Source: an uncultured Alphaproteobacteria bacterium (lineage in GTDB: Bacteria > Pseudomonadota > Alphaproteobacteria > HIMB59 > GCA-002718135). Taken from it: a stretch of DNA of 64,000 bases. Shown here in pieces: positions 55,024 to 63,468 of this stretch (positions within the stretch are counted from its first letter, which is position 1; the number at the start of each line of letters is the position of its first letter). The position numbers and the translations under genes were made by a program. The notes under the pieces were generated by a model. That model did not search any database and was not told where the DNA came from. It saw only the letters and a list, made by a program, of their open reading frames with translations. The stretch lies in NCBI GenBank assembly GCA_902567855.1, contig CACFOQ010000007.1, forward strand, positions 1 through 64,000, read 5' to 3'.

Positions 55024-55386
55024 TTAATCAAGACCAAGAATTTCATCCACTTGCCACCAAAACATTTCTGCACTTGAATATCCTATAATTCGTCCAATTT
55101 CTTCTTTTTCCTTAAAAAAAACAAATGTTGGAGTAATTTTTGTTTCATAATTGTCTGAATCATTACTTAATGAGTATTTATCAAGCTCAATTCTTTCCAA
55201 AGGGAAGCTTTTGGCAATATCAGTCTTAGGGTAAATTTCACCAATTTCTTTTTCCCAAATTTGACAGTAAACACAATAATCAGCAGTTATCATCAGAAGT
55301 TTATTTTCAGCAAATGATGATTTTAATGGTAATAAAAAAAATACTATTAAAAGCAGCAATAGATCTCTTTTTTTTGATTTAAGCAT
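55024..55386 (-). CDS. soxS: periplasmic thioredoxin-like protein, SoxS-like
   Basis: A 120-residue protein with an N-terminal export signal (DLLLLLIVFFLLPLKSSFA) and the redox motif C38-V-Y-C41 in TADYCVYCQIW. ITPTFVFFKEKEEIGRI is the cis-Pro loop. In Paracoccus, SoxS is a periplasmic thiol-disulfide protein that keeps SoxY active; gene order and fold agree. It begins 2 nt after livM ends, so its translation is linked to the liv genes. Confidence 0.85.
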   Translation of the reverse strand: MLKSKKRDLLLLLIVFFLLPLKSSFAENKLLMITADYCVYCQIWEKEIGEIYPKTDIAKSFPLERIELDKYSLSNDSDNYETKITPTFVFFKEKEEIGRIIGYSSAEMFWWQVDEILGLD

Positions 55387-55388
55387 AT

Positions 55389-56759
55389 TTACGAATGCCT
55401 GACTTTCTCTGGAATAATTCCTTTAGGTCGGTATCGTAATATTAGGAGTAAAACCATCCCCATCAATAAATACCTAAAATATGGAACGCTATCTAATAAA
55501 TGTAAACGAATGGCATTTTGAGGGTCTAATCCTGAAGTAAATAAATTAATTAAAAATGTTGTCAAAGGTGCTACTTCGATCCACGCAAACCAAATGACAA
55601 ATCCTCCAAAGATAGCCCCTAGATTATTCCCACTTCCTCCAACTATTACCATGATCCAAATAATAAATGTAAAACGAAGTGGTCTATAACTAGAAGGTGT
55701 GAACAAGCCATCTAACGTTACAAGCATCGCCCCTGCTACACCAACTATCGCTGCCCCTATGACAAAAATGATTAAGTGTTGCTTCACAATATCTTTTCCC
55801 ATCGCATTTGCAGAAACTTCATTATCACGAATAGCGCGCATCATGCGACCCCAGGGAGAAATTTGTGCTTTATTGGCAAAATAATAAATTACAATCATGA
55901 CAGTAAAAAATAATATCGTATAATTCAGCTTCACAAATAAACTGGAACTATCAATTATTAATTTATTCAGTATTTCTTGTTTTTGATCAGCATCTATTAT
56001 TTGATTAAGTTTTGATGAGTTAAACCACATAACCATATTAATAAACCAATCAGAGGTTTGTAAATTAATTTCATAAGGCACAGGTCTTTTAAGACCAATC
56101 ACGTTTTTAACTCCTCTGGATAACCACTCTTCATGTTTGAGAACACTGACAACAATCTCGGAGATACCAAGTGTAACAATTGCTAAATAATCTGAGCGTA
56201 ATCCAAGGGCTACTTTTCCAATAACAAAAGCAACGCCCCCAGCAAAGAGACCTCCTACTACCCAGGAAAAGATGATAGGTAAATTAGCACCACCCAAAAA
56301 TCCTGCTAAAGCTGGATCAACTTCTTCAATTCTATCTGTTGCATTAAGGAAAAAATATCTAATGATAATTAAACCAAAGAAAATTACTAAACCATTTAAC
56401 CAATATTTATGGGATTTTTTTTCTACTAATTTGGTAATAAAATATACAACTGTTACTAATGCTACTAATAAAATAAAACTAATTCCGAGCCCTGATCCAC
56501 CAACGTGCCATGCTTCTTTTACAGGAGGATACGATACTAATACTGCTGCTAAACCTCCCATCGCTAAAAATCCCATCACACCAAAATTAATGACACCCGC
56601 ATATCCCCATGAAATATTAACACCCATGGTCATGATAGCAGATATGATGCACATATTCAGAATAACTAAACTAACTGACCATCCTTGAATAAAACCTACT
56701 AAAATAAATAATAACACCATGATAGATATTGCTGTCCACTCGTATTTATCAAATTTCAT
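55389..56759 (-). CDS. livM: Liv-type ABC transporter permease (LivM-like)
   Basis: Second membrane subunit of the Liv-type importer. It is 456 residues, longer than typical LivM (300-425), with about ten hydrophobic segments and a periplasmic-side loop (residues ~210-275) carrying SRGVKNVIGLKRPV, seen in LivM relatives. The EAA-like loop RMMRAIRDNEVSANAMGKD docks the ATPase. VINFGVMGFLAMGG and the C-terminal LRYRPKGIIPEKV are family marks. Its ATG overlaps the end of livH by one base. Confidence 0.9.
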   Translation of the reverse strand: MKFDKYEWTAISIMVLLFILVGFIQGWSVSLVILNMCIISAIMTMGVNISWGYAGVINFGVMGFLAMGGLAAVLVSYPPVKEAWHVGGSGLGISFILLVALVTVVYFITKLVEKKSHKYWLNGLVIFFGLIIIRYFFLNATDRIEEVDPALAGFLGGANLPIIFSWVVGGLFAGGVAFVIGKVALGLRSDYLAIVTLGISEIVVSVLKHEEWLSRGVKNVIGLKRPVPYEINLQTSDWFINMVMWFNSSKLNQIIDADQKQEILNKLIIDSSSLFVKLNYTILFFTVMIVIYYFANKAQISPWGRMMRAIRDNEVSANAMGKDIVKQHLIIFVIGAAIVGVAGAMLVTLDGLFTPSSYRPLRFTFIIWIMVIVGGSGNNLGAIFGGFVIWFAWIEVAPLTTFLINLFTSGLDPQNAIRLHLLDSVPYFRYLLMGMVLLLILRYRPKGIIPEKVRHS

Positions 56760-57772
56760 TATAATACCTTTCCTCTAAAGATACCGGAGGGTCTGATTAA
56801 AAGCACTATCACAAGAATAGTAAAAGAGACGGCAAATTTATAATCAGTAGAGAGTAATTGCACTAGACTCGATGGCTCTAAGTTTTCTGGTAATAAATAC
56901 TTAAAGAATTTTTTATACGCGTAGGTGACCATGATTTCTGAAAAGGCAATCACATATCCACCAACAACTGCTCCAAAAGGACTTCCTATACCTCCTACAA
57001 TTGCAGAAGCAAATATAGGTAATACAAGATTCAAATAAATGATGGGCTGATAACTTTTATCCAAGCCGTATAATGTTCCTGCGACACAAGCTAATGTTCC
57101 CACAATTAACCACGTAATAAATACTACGCGGTCAGGATTGATGCCTGATAATAGTGCTAAATCTTCATTATCTGAAAAAGCACGCATTGATTTTCCTGTC
57201 TTCGTTTTTTGTAAAAACCAAAAAGTAAAAGTTAATAGCGCGATAGTAATAAGAATAGTAATAACTTGAGAAGATTTTAAGGCTAGCCCCTCATTTAATC
57301 CTGTTATTTCTTTAAACTGTCTTGCTTTAATTATAAATTTTTGACCATCTAAAAACTTCTTATCACCAGGACCAATTATGATTCTTACTATGGCATTAAT
57401 GACGAACATAACGCCAATCGAAACCATAGCCAATACAACGGGAACACTCTTTTGTTTTCGGTAATATTTAAAAACAAATTTATCGGAGAGTAAACCGAGA
57501 ACAATTGTAGCTAAAATTCCAAATGGTAATGCAATTAGTGCTGTAGGAAGAATACCTAAACCAATATTTTGTGATTGAAAAAACCATGTAAATAATATTG
57601 TAATCATGGCACCAAATGACATGAGTTCACCGTGCGCAAAGTTAGCAAATCTTAATATGGCATAAACAAATGTAACACCTAATGCACCTAATGCTAATTG
57701 AGAGCCATAAGACAACCCTGGTACAATAACAAAATTAAGGAGAACAACAATAGAATTAATAAAATCAACCAT
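56759..57772 (-). CDS. livH: Liv-type ABC transporter permease (LivH-like)
   Basis: First membrane subunit, 337 residues, about nine helices. FANFAHGELMSFGAM at residue 42 and MRAFSDNEDLALLSGINPDRVVF (EAA-like loop) are typical of LivH. C-terminal LIRPSGIFRGKVL is the family end. It follows livF by one base and shares a base with livM. As with the rest of the system, the substrate is not fixed by sequence. Confidence 0.93.
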   Translation of the reverse strand: MVDFINSIVVLLNFVIVPGLSYGSQLALGALGVTFVYAILRFANFAHGELMSFGAMITILFTWFFQSQNIGLGILPTALIALPFGILATIVLGLLSDKFVFKYYRKQKSVPVVLAMVSIGVMFVINAIVRIIIGPGDKKFLDGQKFIIKARQFKEITGLNEGLALKSSQVITILITIALLTFTFWFLQKTKTGKSMRAFSDNEDLALLSGINPDRVVFITWLIVGTLACVAGTLYGLDKSYQPIIYLNLVLPIFASAIVGGIGSPFGAVVGGYVIAFSEIMVTYAYKKFFKYLLPENLEPSSLVQLLSTDYKFAVSFTILVIVLLIRPSGIFRGKVL

Positions 57773-57773
57773 T

Positions 57774-58478
57774 TTAACCTCCTAAAAAAGATTTTCTTAC
57801 TTCAGGATTATTTAGTAAATCTTGCCCACTGCCTTCTCTACTGTGTTTTCCATTAACTAATACGTAACCTCTATCAGCAATATTAAGAGCTTGTTTTGCA
57901 TTTTGTTCAACCATTAAAATTCCAACACCTGTTTTACCTACTTCTATAATTCGTGCAAAAAGCTCATCCATCACAATAGGTGATACACCAGCAGTTGGCT
58001 CATCTAGCATTAAAATTTTTGGTTTTGTCATTAAGGCTCTTCCAAAAGCAACTTGTTGACGTTGACCTCCTGATAATTCACCTGCATTCTGATTTCTTTT
58101 TTCTTTTAGTATGGGAAAAAGATTGTAAATATCTTCAATGGTATGTTTAATATCATCAGATCTTATAAATCCACCCATCTCTAAATTTTCTTCTACAGTC
58201 ATCCCTGTAAAAACATTGTTCGTCTGCGGAACAAAAGCTATTCCTAAATTAACACGGTCTTGAGGAAGCATCAAAGTTATATCATCTTTTGAAAAACTCA
58301 CTGATCCATCCGTTAATTTTAACATTCCTAATAAGGCTTTCATCGCTGTAGATTTTCCTGCTCCATTAGGGCCAACTATAACTACTATCTCACCTTCATT
58401 GACAAAAAGGTTAAGATTCTTAATTATATCAACGCCTCCATAGCCAGCTGTTATATTGTTTGCTTTTAAACTAATCAT
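57774..58478 (-). CDS. livF: Liv-type ABC transporter ATPase (LivF-like)
   Basis: A 234-residue ATPase. Walker A is GPNGAGKSTAMK, the signature LSGGQRQQVAFG and Walker B ILMLDEPTAGVSP; the switch His is Gln (MVEQNAKQAL), as is common in LivF. It overlaps livG by 8 nt at its start and lies one base before livH. It pairs with LivG as a heterodimeric motor. Confidence 0.95.
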   Translation of the reverse strand: MISLKANNITAGYGGVDIIKNLNLFVNEGEIVVIVGPNGAGKSTAMKALLGMLKLTDGSVSFSKDDITLMLPQDRVNLGIAFVPQTNNVFTGMTVEENLEMGGFIRSDDIKHTIEDIYNLFPILKEKRNQNAGELSGGQRQQVAFGRALMTKPKILMLDEPTAGVSPIVMDELFARIIEVGKTGVGILMVEQNAKQALNIADRGYVLVNGKHSREGSGQDLLNNPEVRKSFLGG

Positions 58479-59253
58479 TTTGAGTATTTTTAACCTTTAA
58501 ACCTCTTCCTAAATAAGCTTCAATAACTTCTTCATTTGATTTTACTTCATCAAATTTTCCTTCAAATAAAACACTGCCCTCAGCCATTACTATTACTGGA
58601 TCACATATTTTTTCAATTAAATCCATGTCATGTTCTATAACAAAAAAAGTATAGTTTTTTTCTTTATTTAATCTTAATATTGCATCACTAATATCATTTA
58701 ATAATGTTCTATTAACTCCTGCTCCAACTTCATCAAGTAAGACTAATTTTGAGTCAACCATCATTGTTCTTCCTAACTCAAGTAATTTTTTTTGACCTCC
58801 TGATAAATTACCTGCAAGTTCTTGAGTGAGGTGATTTAAATTTAGAAATTCTATCACTTCAATTGCTTTTGTTCGAATTGCTTCTTCTTGTTTTTTTACA
58901 TCATTGTTTCGAAACCATGCATAAATCAAATTTTCTCCATATTGATTTGGAGGTACCATCATTAAATTTTCTAGTACTGTTAAAGTTGAAAATTCATGAG
59001 CTATTTGAAAAGTTCTTAAAACACCTTTGTTAAAAAGATTATGGGGCTTTAATCCTGTAATATTTTGATTTTCTAAAAATATTTCTCCTTCATCTGGAGA
59101 ATAAACTCCAGCTATAGTATTAAATAGTGTTGTTTTCCCTGCTCCATTTGGTCCAATTAACCCTGTGATAGAACCTTTTTCAATCTTCATAGAAGCATTA
59201 TTAACTGCTCTCAACCCACCAAAATTTTTATTAATATTTTTAATTTCTAACAT
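58471..59253 (-). CDS. livG: Liv-type ABC transporter ATPase (LivG-like)
   Basis: A 260-residue ATPase. Walker A GPNGAGKTTLFN; signature LSGGQKKLLELG; Walker B LVLLDEVGAGVN; switch His in VIEHDMDLI. The DEPxxG Pro after Walker B is Val here (DEVGAG), which is common in LivG-type ATPases of this branch. The ATG overlaps the rodA stop by one base (TAATG), placing the liv-sox genes at the end of the cell-shape operon. Confidence 0.95.
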   Translation of the reverse strand: MLEIKNINKNFGGLRAVNNASMKIEKGSITGLIGPNGAGKTTLFNTIAGVYSPDEGEIFLENQNITGLKPHNLFNKGVLRTFQIAHEFSTLTVLENLMMVPPNQYGENLIYAWFRNNDVKKQEEAIRTKAIEVIEFLNLNHLTQELAGNLSGGQKKLLELGRTMMVDSKLVLLDEVGAGVNRTLLNDISDAILRLNKEKNYTFFVIEHDMDLIEKICDPVIVMAEGSVLFEGKFDEVKSNEEVIEAYLGRGLKVKNTQND

Positions 59254-60353
59254 TACGTTTCTAATTTTTTATTATTATAATTTATATCAATGTTTAGTAA
59301 TAAGCCAAAAGATATCATTACGGCAAGCATAGCAGTTCCTCCATATGAAATAAGAGGTAAAGGGATTCCTACTACTGGCATTAAGCCAGTTACCATAGAC
59401 ATATTTAATAACACATATAAAAATATATTACATGCTATGCCAAGACTTAACACTCTTCCAAAAATATGAAATGATCTAAAACTTATATAAAAACAAATTA
59501 AAATTATTAATGAAAATAAAATCAAAACAAAAATAGTCCCTATAAAACCAAATTCCTCTCCAATTAATGTAAATATAAAATCTGTTTGTTTTTCAGGAAG
59601 GAATTCTAGATATGATTGCGTTCCTTGCAAAAAACCTTTTCCAGCAAAGCCTCCAGAACCTAAGGCTATTTTTGATTGAATCAATTGATATCCTTGCCCA
59701 AGAGGATCATTTTCAGGATTTAAGAAAGATAAAATTCTTTTTTGTTGGTAAGGTTTAATATAATTCCACAAAAAGGGAATCAAAATTAACACAGAAATAG
59801 AGCCAACTATAAATTTCCATATTTTAACACCAGAAATAAACATCACCATTATTCCCAGAATTAATATAGTTAATGCTGTACCTAAGTCAGGTTGCAATAA
59901 CGTAAGCACAAAAGGTATGCCTATAATTAGTATAGGAAAAAATAAATATATTATATTGCCAATATTTTCATATTTAATATTATTATAATACTTAGCTAAA
60001 CTTAAAAGTATTCCAATTTTTATTATTTCTGATGGCTGAATACTAATACCAAAAATTTTGATCCATCTTTCAGCTCCCTTACCTAACGATCCAATAACTT
60101 CAACAGAAAGTAATAAAATTAAACAAAGCAATAAAAATGGATATGCATATTTATAAATTAATTTTATGTCAATTAATGCAATGAATAACATAAAAATAAA
60201 AAGTGTACTAAATCTTACTAAATGTCTTACTGACCAAGGATAAAAATTCCCATCTGCAGCTGAATACAAAGCTGCAAAGCCAATACAGGATATTAATATA
60301 ATTAGAAAAACAAGTAGAAAATTTATTTTAAAAAAATTATTAAGGATAATCAT
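59253..60353 (-). CDS. rodA: rod-shape peptidoglycan polymerase RodA
   Basis: SEDS glycosyltransferase that polymerises peptidoglycan in the elongasome with PBP2. It is 366 residues with about ten helices. The catalytic region is LLQPDLGTALTILILG (Asp in QPDLG). KGFLQGTQSYLEFLPEKQTDFIF and the C-terminal VVGIPLPLISYGGTAM are classical SEDS motifs. Its start overlaps the stop of mrdA by one base. Confidence 0.95.
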   Translation of the reverse strand: MIILNNFFKINFLLVFLIILISCIGFAALYSAADGNFYPWSVRHLVRFSTLFIFMLFIALIDIKLIYKYAYPFLLLCLILLLSVEVIGSLGKGAERWIKIFGISIQPSEIIKIGILLSLAKYYNNIKYENIGNIIYLFFPILIIGIPFVLTLLQPDLGTALTILILGIMVMFISGVKIWKFIVGSISVLILIPFLWNYIKPYQQKRILSFLNPENDPLGQGYQLIQSKIALGSGGFAGKGFLQGTQSYLEFLPEKQTDFIFTLIGEEFGFIGTIFVLILFSLIILICFYISFRSFHIFGRVLSLGIACNIFLYVLLNMSMVTGLMPVVGIPLPLISYGGTAMLAVMISFGLLLNIDINYNNKKLET

Positions 60354-62152
60354 TATATTGTATCCTTAATGAATTGAAATACATCTCTAGCGATTGGTGC
60401 AGCTGTTGAAGCACCAGATCCTCCATGTTCAATTACTACAGATAAAGAATATCTAGGTTTTTCTGAAGGCATATAACCAACAAATAACGCATGATCTCTA
60501 TTTTTCCACTCAATTTCTTTTTTTCTAAAATTATCACTTTCTCTCTCTGCCATTGTAATCTTTTTTACTTGCGACGTTCCTGTTTTGCCTGAAAAATTAA
60601 AATTACTTGCTTTTGAATTAATCGCAGTTCCTTTTGACTCATTAACAACTTTAAACATAGCTTCATTTATGATTTTTAAAGACTCTGCGTATTTGTTCAT
60701 ATTATTAAAACTTGTTTTCTTAGAAATTTTTAAAATTGAAGGATCAATTTTTTTTCCACCAGATGCAATTCTTGCTGTCATGATGGCTAGTTGAAGAGGA
60801 GATGTTAAAACATATCCTTGTCCAATTGCTGCATTTAAAGTTTCTCCTCCATACCAACTTTCTTTATATGTATTTTTCTTCCATTTTTTATTTGGAATAA
60901 TTCCTTCTTTTTGATTTAATAATTCAACGTTATAAGTTTGACCTAAACCAAAATCTTTTGCTACTTCTGCAATTCTGTCGATGCCCACTTTAATGGATAA
61001 ATTATAAAAGAAAACATCACATGATTCTTGTATAGCTGACACAATGTCCATATTGCCATGTCCTTTGGTTTTCCAACAATGGAAAAACCTATCACCAAAC
61101 TCTATTTTACCTTCACAAAAAACTTTATCATTTTTATCAATTAATCCATCTTTTAAAGCTGCTATAGCTACTATCATTTTAAAAGTTGATCCAGGAGCAT
61201 ACAATCCTTGGATAGACCTATTGGTTAGAGGAGATAGAGAATTATTTAATAGAGAATTCCAATAATCTACATTGGGTTTTTGAATTATTAAATTAGAGTT
61301 AAAATTAGGAGTAGAAACCATAGATAATATTTCTCCTGTTTCTATATCCAATAAAACAATTGAACCTGCTTTATGTTCAACAATTATACTAGTTAAATAT
61401 TTTTGTATTTTTGAATCTATAGATAGATTTAGTTCTTTTCCTTTAGTACTTAATTTTTTTGAAATTTCTCTAATTATTCTTCCAGATGAATTTACTTCTA
61501 CTTCTCTATTGCCTGGTTGACCAACTAATAATTCATTAAAGGTTTTTTCTAAACCTTGCTTGCCTATATTTAATAATGGCATATTCGAGATATAGGGTAA
61601 ATTTAAATCTTTTTTTGATGGTTTATTAACATAACCTAATAAATGGGAGAAAGATTCATTTTGAGGATAAATTCTTTGAAAATCTTCTACTAAAGAGATT
61701 CCTTCTAAATAATTTTTATTCGTCTCTAGCATTTCTAAAGTTTTCCAATCTAAATTCTCTAGAACTTTAATCTTTTCAAATTTTTTAACAGTCTTACTTA
61801 AATTTATAATTTGTCTCTTAGTTTTAAAATCTAAATCAATAAAATTTGATAAATCATTTAATGCTTTATTTAAGTTTTTTGTTTGTTCTGGTATTATATA
61901 CAAATCAAAAACTTTTAAATTTGAAGCTATAATATTACCTTTTCTATCTTTTATTATTCCTCTCACGGGATATAAAATCTCAACATTTATTTGATTGTTT
62001 TTTGATAACGTTTTATATTTTGAAGAATTAGTAATTTGAATATCAAATAATCTATAAGATATTGCTGAAAATAAACTAAGTTTAGTTAATAATAAAAAAA
62101 ATGATCTTCTATTTAAATTTTTTATCTGTTTTTTTTGATCAAAATATTGCAT
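60353..62152 (-). CDS. mrdA: penicillin-binding protein 2
   Basis: Monofunctional transpeptidase of the elongasome, 599 residues. A membrane anchor at about residues 16-34, a dimerisation domain beginning NNQINVEILYPVRGIIKDR, then the transpeptidase with SxxK in GLYAPGSTFKMIVA, SxN-type ESCDVFFYNLS and KTG in FSGKTGTSQV. Overlaps both neighbours by one base, so PBP2 and RodA are coupled in translation, as they work as a pair. Confidence 0.96.
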   Translation of the reverse strand: MQYFDQKKQIKNLNRRSFFLLLTKLSLFSAISYRLFDIQITNSSKYKTLSKNNQINVEILYPVRGIIKDRKGNIIASNLKVFDLYIIPEQTKNLNKALNDLSNFIDLDFKTKRQIINLSKTVKKFEKIKVLENLDWKTLEMLETNKNYLEGISLVEDFQRIYPQNESFSHLLGYVNKPSKKDLNLPYISNMPLLNIGKQGLEKTFNELLVGQPGNREVEVNSSGRIIREISKKLSTKGKELNLSIDSKIQKYLTSIIVEHKAGSIVLLDIETGEILSMVSTPNFNSNLIIQKPNVDYWNSLLNNSLSPLTNRSIQGLYAPGSTFKMIVAIAALKDGLIDKNDKVFCEGKIEFGDRFFHCWKTKGHGNMDIVSAIQESCDVFFYNLSIKVGIDRIAEVAKDFGLGQTYNVELLNQKEGIIPNKKWKKNTYKESWYGGETLNAAIGQGYVLTSPLQLAIMTARIASGGKKIDPSILKISKKTSFNNMNKYAESLKIINEAMFKVVNESKGTAINSKASNFNFSGKTGTSQVKKITMAERESDNFRKKEIEWKNRDHALFVGYMPSEKPRYSLSVVIEHGGSGASTAAPIARDVFQFIKDTI

Positions 62153-62643
62153 TATTTTATTAAATCAATTTTGGAAAATATTATAAATAAAGGATAAGAT
62201 AATACTAAAGATAAAACAAAAAGTTTAATCATAAAAAGTAAATTTATTGGATTGTTAAATAAAATAAATGTTAAAAATATTTCAATAAAAATCATTAATA
62301 TCTGAAGCAAAATTAAAAAAAAATAAATTCTTAAATAATTAAAACTTATGATATATTTTTTAAAAAACTGCAATATTAACAACAGAAATACAAAAGTTAA
62401 TAGATGAGGGCCTATTTCATTAATCCATAATAAATCTAAGCCTAAACCATATAAAAAAAAAATAATATAAAGACTTTTTCTAAAATGATAAATCCCAAGA
62501 TAAATTATTAAAAAGTGAAAAATGCAATATAGAGAATAATATAATATTAATAGATCATTAATTGGGTTTACAATAATTGCAAATATAACTAACAAAATAA
62601 CATTATAAACTTGAAAGGAAGTTAGATGCAAAAAAGATCGCAT
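62152..62643 (-). CDS. mreD: rod shape-determining protein MreD
   Basis: A 163-residue, very hydrophobic protein with about five helices, located between mreC and mrdA as in most rod-shaped bacteria. Sequence conservation in MreD is low; FLYGLGLDLLWINEIGPHLLTFVFLLL (read as two parts, GLGLDLLW and IGPHLL) matches the conserved core. It links the periplasmic MreC to the elongasome. Confidence 0.85.
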   Translation of the reverse strand: MRSFLHLTSFQVYNVILLVIFAIIVNPINDLLILYYSLYCIFHFLIIYLGIYHFRKSLYIIFFLYGLGLDLLWINEIGPHLLTFVFLLLILQFFKKYIISFNYLRIYFFLILLQILMIFIEIFLTFILFNNPINLLFMIKLFVLSLVLSYPLFIIFSKIDLIK

Positions 62644-63468
62644 CTATTTTGATTTTACAACTTGCAAATAGTTAAGATTATTAAAATCAACATAAGGTAA
62701 GGCTATAAAGTGATCTGCATTAACTTTTATTACTTTTGCCACCAATATATCTCTTGGAAATATTTTTGCATTTCCACTTGTTACTAGTAAATCACCGAGT
62801 CTAGGTAGCTGATTATTTTGAGTGTAACTACTAATTAAAAACTTGCCATCTGCTGAACCGGTAAGTATAGAATAAGAATTATCTGATAATGTTTTTACAG
62901 GAATTGAAGATGAGGAATCATTTATTAATAATACTTTTGAGTTAGAGTTGGTAGATAATATAGTTTTTCCCACTAAACCTTTTTCGTTAATAACAGCTAG
63001 ATCTTTTACAATATTATAATTTAAACCAGCATTAATAATAACTTGTTTTGTATATAAACCAGGAGTTTGATTAATTACAGAAGCTGTTTTAATAATATCA
63101 ACCTGATGAGAAGTAGAATTTAATAATTTTTTAAAAACTCTATTTTCTCTAGAGTTTTTTATAGCTAAAGTTTGCCATTTTTTTAAACGTATAATTTCTT
63201 CTTTTAGTTGTAAATTTTCATTTTCTAAATATTGAATATTTTGAATACGTAAACTTATATTGCTAATAGTTGTAACTGGAGAAGAAATAACTTTTGTTAC
63301 TGGCAATAAATAATCAACTCCATAACCCTTGATTTTATCTATGAGAAAATAATCTGTTTTATTGAAGATAATTAAAAAAAAAGTTAATAAAAATAATAAA
63401 GGTAATAAAAAGCTTGGTATTGATTTTTTTTTAGCAGATGAACTAGTATTAAATCTCTTAAACATCAT
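62644..63468 (-). CDS. mreC: rod shape-determining protein MreC
   Basis: A 274-residue bitopic protein with an N-terminal anchor (FLLPLLFLLTFFLIIF), a coiled coil (about residues 75-100, NEN-LQLKEEIIRLKKW) and a periplasmic double beta-barrel: TPGLYTKQVIINAGLNYNI, AVINEKGLVGKTI and GDLLVTSGNAKIFPRDILVAKV. It scaffolds PBP2. The ATG abuts the mreB stop. Confidence 0.93.
   Translation of the reverse strand: MMFKRFNTSSSAKKKSIPSFLLPLLFLLTFFLIIFNKTDYFLIDKIKGYGVDYLLPVTKVISSPVTTISNISLRIQNIQYLENENLQLKEEIIRLKKWQTLAIKNSRENRVFKKLLNSTSHQVDIIKTASVINQTPGLYTKQVIINAGLNYNIVKDLAVINEKGLVGKTILSTNSNSKVLLINDSSSSIPVKTLSDNSYSILTGSADGKFLISSYTQNNQLPRLGDLLVTSGNAKIFPRDILVAKVIKVNADHFIALPYVDFNNLNYLQVVKSK

Noticed and set aside
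56272-56688. 138-codon plus-strand frame
   Set aside because: Antisense to livM membrane helices; low-complexity Pro/Thr/Lys content typical of the reverse of hydrophobic codons.
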